DNA from: G020354025 sp964621455
GTDB lineage: Bacteria > Fidelibacterota > Marinisomatia > SCGC-AAA003-L08 > TS1B11
Assembly: GCA_964621455.1 (NCBI GenBank)
Contig: CAZULW010000004.1
Coordinates: 1-64,000 of the forward strand
Direction: 5' to 3'
DNA length: 64,000 nt
Under the pieces are notes generated by a model, which worked only from the letters and a program-made list of their open reading frames with translations, was not told the DNA's origin and made no database searches. A program made the position numbers and the translations under genes. How positions within the stretch are numbered: position 1 is the stretch's first letter; each line of letters starts with the position of its first letter. Positions 8,579-15,327 of this stretch are shown in pieces.

Positions 8579-9561
8579 GCAAGCCCAAAGTAGCATTTTA
8601 CTGGTGCGCGTCGTGCGGCGGCTGCGAGGAAGCCGTGGTGGACCTGGCGGAAGGCATCCTGCCGGTAGTGGAAGCAGTGGATATCGTCTTCTGGCCCGTG
8701 GCGCTCGATTTCAAGCGCTCCGATGTGGAGGCCATGGCCGACGGCGAAATCACCGTGAGTTTCGTCAACGGCGCCATCCGGACTTCGGAGCAGGAGGAGA
8801 TGGCCGAGCTCATGCGCCGCAAGTCGCAAATCCTCATCGCTTTCGGCAGCTGCGCCCAACTGGGCGGCATCCCCGGCCTGGCCAACTTCTATGAACAAAA
8901 GAGCATCATAGAACGGGTTTACCAGGAAGTCCCCTCGGTGGTCAATCCCGAGAAGACCCGGCCCCAGGAAGAAACTCCACTTGAAGACGGCACGTCCCTG
9001 ATCCTGCCCGCCTTCAGCGAAACGGTTCGCACCCTCGATCAGACCGTGGACGTGGACTACTACCTGCCCGGGTGTCCCCCGCCGGTGAAGTTAATCGTGG
9101 AGGCGGTAACCGCCATCCTGGAAGGGAAGCTGCCCCCGAAGGGGACCGTCCTGGCTCCCGACAAGGCCCTGTGCGACGAATGCCCCCGCAAGGAGAGCAA
9201 GCCGGAGGAGTTCGCCATCAAGGAATTCAAGCGTCCCCACCAGATCATTATCGACCCCGAGGAATGCCTGCTGGCCCAGGGTCTGCTGTGTATGGGGCCG
9301 GCCACCCGCAGCGGGTGTGAAGCCGCCTGCATCAATGGCAATATGCCCTGCACCGGCTGCCTGGGACCCACCAGCCGGGTGAAGGATTACGGCGCGAAAG
9401 CCCTTTCGGCCATCGCCTCTTCACTGGATGCCGAAGACGAGGAGGTCATCGCCCGGCTCATGGACGCCATCGTGGACCCGGGAGGCACCTTTTACCGCTA
9501 CAGTTTGCCGGCATCCCTGCTTCATCACCGCCGGCAGGCAGGAGGAGAAACGGAAGCATGA
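8575..9561 (+). CDS. mvhG: [NiFe] hydrogenase small subunit, group 3c-like
   Basis: 328 residues, no Tat signal, so cytoplasmic. The N-terminus has CASCGGCEEAVVDL, which carries the proximal-cluster cysteines; GSCAQLGGIPG and LPGCPPP follow, all diagnostic of the F420-non-reducing/Mvh-type small subunit. More cysteines lie in LLCMGPATRSGC and CTGCLGPTSRV. Overlaps mvhD by 4 bp and mvhA by 4 bp. It relays electrons from the NiFe site to MvhD. Confidence 0.93.
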   Translation: MSKPKVAFYWCASCGGCEEAVVDLAEGILPVVEAVDIVFWPVALDFKRSDVEAMADGEITVSFVNGAIRTSEQEEMAELMRRKSQILIAFGSCAQLGGIPGLANFYEQKSIIERVYQEVPSVVNPEKTRPQEETPLEDGTSLILPAFSETVRTLDQTVDVDYYLPGCPPPVKLIVEAVTAILEGKLPPKGTVLAPDKALCDECPRKESKPEEFAIKEFKRPHQIIIDPEECLLAQGLLCMGPATRSGCEAACINGNMPCTGCLGPTSRVKDYGAKALSAIASSLDAEDEEVIARLMDAIVDPGGTFYRYSLPASLLHHRRQAGGETEA

Positions 9562-11024
9562 GCCAGAGAATAGTTATCGATCCCATTACCCGCCTGGAGG
9601 GCCACGGCAAGATCGACATCCTCCTGGATGACAAGGGGAACGTCGACCACGCCTACTTCCAGGTGCCCGAACTGCGGGGTTTCGAGAAGTTCGCCGAGGG
9701 GCGTCCGGCGGAGGACATGCCCCAGATCACTCCCCGCATCTGCGGTGTCTGCCCCACCGCCCACCACATGGCCAGCACCAAGACCCTGGACGACCTCTAC
9801 CAGGTGGAGCCACCTATCGCGGCCAAGAAGGTTCGCGAGCTGCTCAACAGCACCTTTTTCGTGGAAGATCATGCCCTACACTTCTATTTCTTGGGAGGTC
9901 CCGACTTTGTGATGGGACCAACCGCCCCCAAGGCTGAACGGAACATCCTGGGCGTACTGGGCAAGGTGGGCCTGGAGACTGGCAAGGAGGTCATCGGGCT
10001 GCGCAAGGAGCTGCGGGACCTGATGACCCTGGCCATGGGCAAGGTGATACATCCCGTCTTCGGCCTCCCCGGCGGCATCTCCAAACCGCTCACCGAAGAG
10101 GACCAGCAGAAGTTCATCGCCGGGGCCGAACACGCAGTCAAATTCGGCCTCTTCAGCCTGCAGCTGTTCAATGACGTTGTGCTGAAAAACGAGGAATACG
10201 TCAACACGATTGTCTCCGATACTTATACCCACCGGACCTACTACATGGGCCTGGTGGACAAAAACAACAAAGTCAACTTTTACGACGGCAAGCTGCGGGT
10301 AGTGGACCCTGACGGCAAGGAATACGTCAAATTCCCGGCCCAGGATTATGTAAAGCATCTGGGCGAACACGTGGAGCCGTGGAGCTACATCAAGTTCCCC
10401 TTCCTTAAAGGTGTGGGGTGGAACGGCTTCAGCGAAGGTCCCGAAAGCGGTGTCTTCTGCGTGGCGCCCCTGGCCCGGCTGAACGCCGCCGACGGCATGG
10501 CCACACCCAAGGCCCAGGAAGCCTACGATCTGTTTTACAAAACGCTGGGCGGCAAGCCCGTGCACCATACCCTGGCCAACCACTGGGCCCGGCTCATCGA
10601 GCTGCTCTATGCCGCCGAGCGGATGGTGGAGCTGGCCAACGATCCCGACATCATCAACCCCGAGGTGCGCACCATCCCCACGGCAACCCCGAAGGAGGGT
10701 ATCGGGGTGGTGGAAGCCCCCCGGGGCACACTCTTCCACCACTACCAGACCGATGAGCGGGGCGTCATCACCAAGGCCAACCTCATCGTGGCCACCCAGA
10801 ACAACGCCGCCCGCATCGCCATGTCGGTGGACAAGGCCGCCCGGGGCGTCATCAAGGAGGGTAAGGTGGATAACGGCATCCTGAACCTGGTTGAGATGGC
10901 CTTCAGGGCCTACGATCCGTGCCACGGCTGCGCCACCCACGCCCTGCCCGGCCAGATGCCGCTGATTGTCAGTATCTACGACCGGCAGCATAACCTCCTG
11001 CAGGAAATCCGCCGCGACGGGTAA
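9558..11024 (+). CDS. mvhA: [NiFe] hydrogenase large subunit, group 3c-like
   Basis: 488 residues. The four NiFe-binding cysteines are present in RICGVCPTAHH (L1, about residue 62) and DPCHGCATH (L2, near the C-terminus). A 27-residue tail follows the final His, the peptide normally removed by the maturation protease encoded next. ITRLEGHG at the N-terminus is also standard. The motifs and the neighbouring mvhD/hdrA place it in group 3c, where H2 oxidation is coupled to an Hdr-like complex. No hdrB or hdrC is in the window, so the final acceptor is unknown. Confidence 0.93.
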   Translation: MSQRIVIDPITRLEGHGKIDILLDDKGNVDHAYFQVPELRGFEKFAEGRPAEDMPQITPRICGVCPTAHHMASTKTLDDLYQVEPPIAAKKVRELLNSTFFVEDHALHFYFLGGPDFVMGPTAPKAERNILGVLGKVGLETGKEVIGLRKELRDLMTLAMGKVIHPVFGLPGGISKPLTEEDQQKFIAGAEHAVKFGLFSLQLFNDVVLKNEEYVNTIVSDTYTHRTYYMGLVDKNNKVNFYDGKLRVVDPDGKEYVKFPAQDYVKHLGEHVEPWSYIKFPFLKGVGWNGFSEGPESGVFCVAPLARLNAADGMATPKAQEAYDLFYKTLGGKPVHHTLANHWARLIELLYAAERMVELANDPDIINPEVRTIPTATPKEGIGVVEAPRGTLFHHYQTDERGVITKANLIVATQNNAARIAMSVDKAARGVIKEGKVDNGILNLVEMAFRAYDPCHGCATHALPGQMPLIVSIYDRQHNLLQEIRRDG

Positions 11025-11028
11025 AGCA

Positions 11029-11496
11029 ATGCGGCCCCTGGTCCTCGGGCTGGGCAACGAGCTGCTCGCGGATGATGCCGTCGGTATCCTGGCGGCGCGG
11101 GACCTTTCCGAGCGGGTCGGCGTACAGGCCGACGTTGTCGAGAGTTCCCTCTCCGGCCTGGCCCTGCTCGACCTGATGATCGGGTACCACCGGGCCACCA
11201 TCATCGACGCCATCCATACCGGCCGTGCCCCACCCGGCACTATCACGCGCCTCAGCCGGGAAGACCTATCCCGGGTACTGGCCCCGACACCCCACTACGC
11301 CGGCCTGCCGGAGCTGTTCGCCCTGGCCGAGCGGCTGGAGCTCGAATTCCCGCAGGAGCTGGTCATCTTCGCCGTAGAGGTGGAAGATCCCCTCACTGTC
11401 GGCGGGCCGATGACCCCGGCGGTGCGGCGTGCCCTGCCGGGGCTCGTCGAGCAGGTGCAGGACCAGGTGGAGCAGTGGCTTAAAGAGCCGTCCTAG
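11029..11496 (+). CDS. Hydrogenase maturation protease
   Basis: 155 residues from the ATG at 11029, four bases after the large-subunit stop; an upstream in-frame start would lie inside mvhA and is unlikely. LGLGNELLADDAVG holds the conserved Asn and first acidic Ni ligand; IDAIHTG and the HYAGLPEL segment supply the others. Family: HycI/HyaD-type endopeptidases that cut the C-terminal tail of the large subunit once Ni is inserted. Last gene of the hydrogenase operon; the 6-bp inverted repeat TCAGCC/GGCTGA just after it could be a weak terminator. Confidence 0.88.
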   Translation: MRPLVLGLGNELLADDAVGILAARDLSERVGVQADVVESSLSGLALLDLMIGYHRATIIDAIHTGRAPPGTITRLSREDLSRVLAPTPHYAGLPELFALAERLELEFPQELVIFAVEVEDPLTVGGPMTPAVRRALPGLVEQVQDQVEQWLKEPS

Positions 11497-11556
11497 CGCG
11501 AGCCGCTCAGCCTGGCTGAAGTGTTATTATTACGCAAGACACGGCCAGGCATAATT

Positions 11557-11590
11557 AGCAGAGCAGTGGACTCTTAATACGTTGTGAAAC
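11557..11590 (+). pseudogene. tRNA-Lys anticodon-arm remnant
   Basis: GAGCAGTGGACTCTTAATAC at 11561-11580 matches the D-stem/anticodon arm of the intact tRNA-Lys(CTT) at 12635 with two substitutions. Acceptor and T arms are not preserved. With the intact gene it brackets about 1.1 kb and may be an old integration scar. Confidence 0.5.
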
Positions 11591-11850
11591 GAGGAGAAAA
11601 ATCCCCACTCGTGCAAGAAAGCGCAGCTTCCTTAGATTTTCCAAATAAGCTTGCTATTTTTAACAGCTTACGTAGCTTGCACTGGCAGTATTCCGACGAA
11701 GACTCCAGTGTTAATTGATAGATCGTTGCGCCGCTGAGGCACTGGTCATAGTCCCGCCTTAATGGTTCAAGCCCTTGTATTTGTGATACTCTCGACTTGA
11801 TTACGAGTGCCTTGGGGCACTATTATGAAGGGAAAGAAAGGGGGATAGAA
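11591..11850. other. Intergenic region
   Basis: No ORF or RNA gene recognised between the tRNA scar and the membrane-protein gene; it includes the ribosome site AAAGGGGGA at 11838-11846. Confidence 0.35.
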
Positions 11851-12273
11851 ATGCTAAGAGAAGTTCACGAGCACGTGGTAGGTGAGCTCCAACAGAATGC
11901 GAGGACGGACACCGTATTCGTTGTGACTGCCGTTCTATTCAATCTCGTCGTACTGGGAATCAACTGGGGAGTAGCGTCAGTGTCGAATGGCGGTGTTCAC
12001 CCACCACAAAACGACTGGATCTTGGGTGTTCTCATCTTTGCGACGTTGCTAATCAACTCATTTGCTGGTCGGGCATTACTTGCTGGTCGCGACACCCGCA
12101 GGAAGCTTCTCTCTGGCCTGGTCACAATGTACAAAGACAACGCCGTGGACAAGTACTACGACGCGAGTCTACTGGACGTGTACGGGACACGGTATAAGTT
12201 GTTCTTCGCCGTAATAGTCAGTCTGGCCTCCATGTCGATTGTGGTGCCCCTGCTTGTGAGGCTGTTGGGCTAG
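11851..12273 (+). CDS. Small membrane protein of unknown function
   Basis: 140 residues from the ATG at 11851, which has the ribosome site AAAGGGGGATAGAA; a TTG 54 bp upstream is less likely. Three hydrophobic segments are visible: TVFVVTAVLFNLVVLGINWG, WILGVLIFATLLINSF and FFAVIVSLASMSIVVPLLVRLL. A cytosolic stretch between the second and third carries LLSGLVTMYKDNAVDKYYDA. The family is not recognised. It sits alone between tRNA-Lys scars, which suggests acquired DNA. Confidence 0.6.
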   Translation: MLREVHEHVVGELQQNARTDTVFVVTAVLFNLVVLGINWGVASVSNGGVHPPQNDWILGVLIFATLLINSFAGRALLAGRDTRRKLLSGLVTMYKDNAVDKYYDASLLDVYGTRYKLFFAVIVSLASMSIVVPLLVRLLG

Positions 12274-12384
12274 GTGACTCGGCCCGGAGAATGCTGATTC
12301 GCTGCACTTAAGATGAAGGTACCTGAGTGTGTAGTGGTTCAGAGCATAGTGGACCAAGATGGGCTGAATCTAAAGAGACACTAA

Positions 12385-12489
12385 TACTCCGGCATCTACA
12401 TCGCCCGGCTACGCTGCGCTACGCCGGACAGGCCCGGGCTGGTTACGCCGGATTATACCAACCCCATCAAGCTGGTGCTACTGAAGGGG
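12385..12489 (+). pseudogene. Decayed end of a type IX sorting domain
   Basis: Reads YSGIYIARL ... PDYTNPIKLVLLKG, the last ~20 residues of a YPNPFNP-type sorting domain (compare AGIYIARLATPEYSKSIKLV at the end of the gene at 2946). About 12 extra residues interrupt it. No body or start of the gene remains. It points the opposite way to the N-terminal half of another sorting domain at 13062-13165. Confidence 0.55.
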
Positions 12490-12500
12490 GGAGGCTCTAA

Positions 12501-12556
12501 CTCACCCCCAACCCCTCTCTTTTAAAAGAGAGGGCTTCATGAAATGACGGGGTGAG
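12501..12556. repeat. Nested palindromic hairpin
   Basis: Outer arms CTCACCCC (12501-12508) and GGGGTGAG (12549-12556) enclose a perfect 22-bp palindrome at 12513-12534 centred on TTTTAAAA. Too long and symmetrical for chance. It resembles dispersed intergenic hairpin elements; it could also act as a bidirectional processing or termination structure. Confidence 0.6.
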
Positions 12557-12566
12557 TTCTGGATAT

Positions 12567-12599
12567 TAAAAGGCCCTGGCAACAACCGCGGGGTCTTTT
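12567..12599 (+). terminator. Probable rho-independent terminator
   Basis: AAAAGGCCC pairs with GGGGTCTTTT across a short loop and is followed by TTTTGATTT. Located after the sorting-domain remnant and before tRNA-Lys. It resembles the terminator at 13022-13050. Confidence 0.45.
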
Positions 12600-12634
12600 G
12601 ATTTCTGCCTCAGTGGATGGTAACTTTGCACGCC

Positions 12635-12708
12635 GCGCCACTAGCTCAAATTGGTAGAGCAGCGGACTCTTAATCCGTTGGTTGAAGGTTCGAGTCCTTC
12701 GTGGCGCA
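12635..12708 (+). tRNA. tRNA-Lys (anticodon CTT)
   Basis: 74 nt. Acceptor GCGCCAC/GTGGCGC, D arm GCTC/GAGC, anticodon stem GCGGA/TCCGT with loop CTCTTAA, T arm GAAGG-TTCGAGT-CCTTC, discriminator A. No encoded CCA. All stems are intact. Confidence 0.95.
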
Positions 12709-12751
12709 CGACGGAGGGGGTGCGATTGCAAATCACTCCTACCGCTACCCG

Positions 12752-12824
12752 GACTCGGTAGCTCAGTCGGTAGAGCAGCGGACTTTTAATCCGTTGGTCG
12801 GGGGTTCGATTCCCCCCCGGGTCA
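12752..12824 (+). tRNA. tRNA-Lys (anticodon TTT)
   Basis: 73 nt. Acceptor GACTCGG/CCGGGTC with one G-T pair, D arm GCTC/GAGC, anticodon stem GCGGA/TCCGT with loop CTTTTAA, T arm GGGGG-TTCGATT-CCCCC, discriminator A. No encoded CCA. Lies 43 bp after tRNA-Lys(CTT); the two are probably co-transcribed. Confidence 0.95.
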
Positions 12825-12865
12825 CGAGCTCTATCCCGCGGTTTCTACATTTCTATCCATCTTAA

Positions 12866-12951
12866 AACATAATCCGTCGGTCGGGGGTTCGCCCCCGACC
12901 TTTAGAGTCGGGGATTCAGTCCCGCCAACGGCGGGAATTCCCCCCCGGGTC
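12866..12951 (+). pseudogene. tRNA-Lys 3' remnant split by a palindromic insert
   Basis: AATCCGTCGGTCGGGGGTTC (12871-12890) and ATTCCCCCCCGGGTC (12937-12951) together reproduce the anticodon-stem to acceptor part of tRNA-Lys(TTT). The T loop is interrupted by about 46 bp that contain hairpins such as CCCGCCAACGGCGGG. Probably a duplicated 3' end left by an integrated element and later invaded by a small palindromic repeat. Confidence 0.6.
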
Positions 12952-13021
12952 GTAGCCCTGGCCTACGGCCAACCCTGGCCGTACCCGGCTCGGGGAGGCC
13001 GGGCGAGGCCGGGGCACTGGC

Positions 13022-13050
13022 AAAAAGCCCTGGTAAACACCGGGGCTTTT
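13022..13050 (+). terminator. Bidirectional rho-independent terminator
   Basis: AAAAAGCCC..GGT / ACC..GGGGCTTTTT with a short AAAC loop. T-runs on both strands, so it can end both the tRNA-Lys transcript and the minus-strand metallophosphatase transcript. Confidence 0.65.
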
Positions 13051-13061
13051 TAGTATCCAGA

Positions 13062-13172
13062 TTCAAGGTCACATAGCTGGTGGCGGGAAGATTAAACCGA
13101 ATCATCGTAGTCGGGTTGAATGGATTGGGATAATTCTTCCCTAATTGAAATTCTGTGGGATATGTAGATCCT
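13062..13172 (-). pseudogene. Broken sorting domain of the metallophosphatase
   Basis: Just past the metallophosphatase stop, another frame reads EFQLGKNYPNPFNPTTMIRF then NLPATSYVTLNLDT, the first half of a type IX sorting domain. It is out of frame with the upstream gene by one base and then runs into unrelated sequence and the terminator. The gene therefore once ended in a sorting domain, lost by a frameshift plus truncation. Confidence 0.65.
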
Positions 13173-14102
13173 TCAGGGACTCCCTACCGGGTTCTTCTGC
13201 CATACCCATTCGTCAATCACAGCCAGATTACGACCAGGCCGAGCATCAACCGTTTGTACGAGAGCGGTTTCTCCCTCAATAGTTATAAACGTGATGACGC
13301 CAAATGAAGTGGTATCAGGTGTAAAAGCCGTTTTATTCACAACCGGTTGTGGATCTTTCCAACTGGCACCACCACAACCATTGACAATATGAACCATCCC
13401 ACTTTCATGATTTACGGTCCCATTTGGCAATAAGGGATGTGTCCGTACATACACATGGGCATGGCCATGAAAGATGAAGTCACCTCCACGCGAGTGAAAT
13501 TTTTCCAACCAGGGCGCGCACTTGTCCAGGTAACTGCTTTTGTACGTAATGTCTTCATAACAGGGAGGATGCCAGAATCCAATCAGCCAGTCATCGGCTG
13601 GGATATTGGCCAGCTCCTGATCCAACCAGGTCTGCGTGGTTGTCGCGTCGGTAAAATAGCTATCACAAGCGATGATATGGACATTCTCATACTGAAATGA
13701 ATAGAAATGTGTCGTGCTGTCCGCAGAGTTAATCGGTAACACGCCCGCTGTATACTTATCGTAGGTGGTCCGATTATCGTCATGATTGCTGGTGCACATG
13801 AAAAACTTGCCTGCTACGAATAGTGAGTCCATGCCCTTATAGCTGAGGGACCGCTGCCAATCCTCTTCACTGCCCCTACTGGTGAAATCACCAGTATGTA
13901 TCAGAAAATCCCAATCTGTGATCTTATGCAGCAGAACATCGGCAATGTTCTCACAGGCATTGTCTCTATTTTCTCGTGAATCACCCCATAGAGCAATTTT
14001 AACTCTTTCTTGACCCCAAGAATTCAGAGGCAGGATCAAGATGAAAGTCACAAACTCCAGAAATGCAACGCTACGCATGGACAGGCCGATTTTTATCCTC
14101 AC
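13173..14102 (-). CDS. Secreted calcineurin-like metallophosphoesterase
   Basis: 309 residues from a GTG start with AAGGA eight bases upstream. A signal peptide ends at SWGQ. Metal-binding motifs appear in the order expected for purple-acid-phosphatase-like enzymes: GDSREN, HTGDF, CTSNHDD (a variant of GNHD), FWHPPCY and HGHAHVY. A substrate cannot be predicted. The protein stops at NPVGSP, directly before an out-of-frame sorting domain, so in this state it should be exported by Sec but not sorted to the surface. Confidence 0.8.
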   Translation of the reverse strand: MRIKIGLSMRSVAFLEFVTFILILPLNSWGQERVKIALWGDSRENRDNACENIADVLLHKITDWDFLIHTGDFTSRGSEEDWQRSLSYKGMDSLFVAGKFFMCTSNHDDNRTTYDKYTAGVLPINSADSTTHFYSFQYENVHIIACDSYFTDATTTQTWLDQELANIPADDWLIGFWHPPCYEDITYKSSYLDKCAPWLEKFHSRGGDFIFHGHAHVYVRTHPLLPNGTVNHESGMVHIVNGCGGASWKDPQPVVNKTAFTPDTTSFGVITFITIEGETALVQTVDARPGRNLAVIDEWVWQKNPVGSP

Positions 14103-14154
14103 GATATTCTTCCTTACTCTAAGGTTACACGAAAAAGGTTGTTTTTCACTTCAG

Positions 14155-14332
14155 GGTAAAAATTAGAGACACATGGTGCGTTTCCAAGGTTTTATTTACA
14201 CCCTAACTGAAGCGTCTTCATTTGATCCGCACCGACTGATTTAAGAATCATCCGGTACTGGGCACGCTTTAATACCTTCCTACTCCATTTCCCTCTCCCA
14301 TTTCAGATTTCACGAAGGGAGAGCTCTGAACT
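14155..14332. repeat. Dispersed ~160-bp upstream repeat, copy 2
   Basis: Matches 2632-2794: GAGACACAT..TGCGTTTCCAAGG near one end and TTCACGAAGGGAGAG near the other. It lies just upstream of the metallophosphatase start, in the same orientation and at a similar distance as copy 1 to the cytochrome gene. Confidence 0.55.
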
Positions 14333-15327
14333 AAACCCCGCATACTGCCCCGCTTTTAGCGGGACTATAGGCGGGATACAATCCATTGCTGTGCCGGCTT
14401 TAGCCGCTCCACCATTGGCAAAATCAAAGTATTCGCAACTAGCTTCAATATATTGCACACCTCACCATTTTCCCCGTCGTAGCCCAGCGTTCTTTTCCCG
14501 CAGGAATCCATTTGGATAATCCGTTGGTCGGGCAGCGTTTATCCCGCCAAAAGTCCCGCAACATGCGGGGCCAAAGGCGGGGTTCGACCAGCCGACGGGC
14601 TCAGGCTTCGTCGTGAGCTCAGCCGAACGGGCGGGCTTGTTGGTTAGTTTTTGTTAGTCTCTAGCCTCAAGTCCCTGGCCATAGGCAACTGACTACTGAC
14701 TACTGACAACTATTTAGTTTACCCCGCCTAAGGCGGGGCGCACCACGCGAACGACAGTCCTTTGCCTCTGGCTTATATTCCGGCGCTATGATGATGCCGC
14801 TACCATATCGCCCCGTTTCTGCTCCCGTCTTAAATCCCGCTCCTAGTCCCGCTAACGGCGGGGCCGCTGGTTTTGGAGCGGCTATTTTTCAACAGGGAGA
14901 TTCACGCCCTTGTCCGGCGCTCGTCCGGCGTAACGTCGTGTAGCCGGGTAGCGGGGCGTAGACGGATCTCGTCGGGTAAAAACTTGAAAATGGAGAATTT
15001 TGTACGGGTTTTGTCTAATTTTGCGCCGGTTCTTTCTGGACTAACAGATCGAGGGATCTCGAAAAAACAGCAGCAAGCTGTCATCGCGATCCCGACCGTT
15101 GCCGGAGAGCCTGCCCTGAGCCATGCCCTGAGCGTAGTCGAAGGGGTAGTCGAAGGGGAAGCCGAAGGGTGGCGATCTCATTCTGTGCCGTCACCCATAG
15201 TGCCCGCCAGAAAACTCTACACCACCCCAACAGTGCTCTCGTCGGGGGAAGCCTTGAAAAAAACGAATATTGTATGGATTTTGTTGAGTTTTAGGGTGTC
15301 TTCCCGGTCCCGGTCTGGAGACCGGTC
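14333..15327. other. 1-kb gene-poor region rich in palindromes and scars
   Basis: No convincing gene. It contains GC-rich hairpins (CCCGCTTTTAGCGGG near 14349, CCCCGCCTAAGGCGGGG near 14723, CCCGCTAACGGCGGGG near 14847) and a tRNA-Lys scar GGATAATCCGTTGGTCGGG at 14514-14532 interrupted by another hairpin. The tract near 15120-15170 repeats GTAGTCGAAGGGG, a type of intergenic repeat common in many bacteria. Reading frames across it are open only by composition. Confidence 0.5.

Noticed and set aside
9876..11246. Long open frame antisense to the hydrogenase large subunit and protease
   Set aside because: The sense strand encodes clear NiFe motifs; the antisense frame is open because of high GC at third positions and shows no domain.
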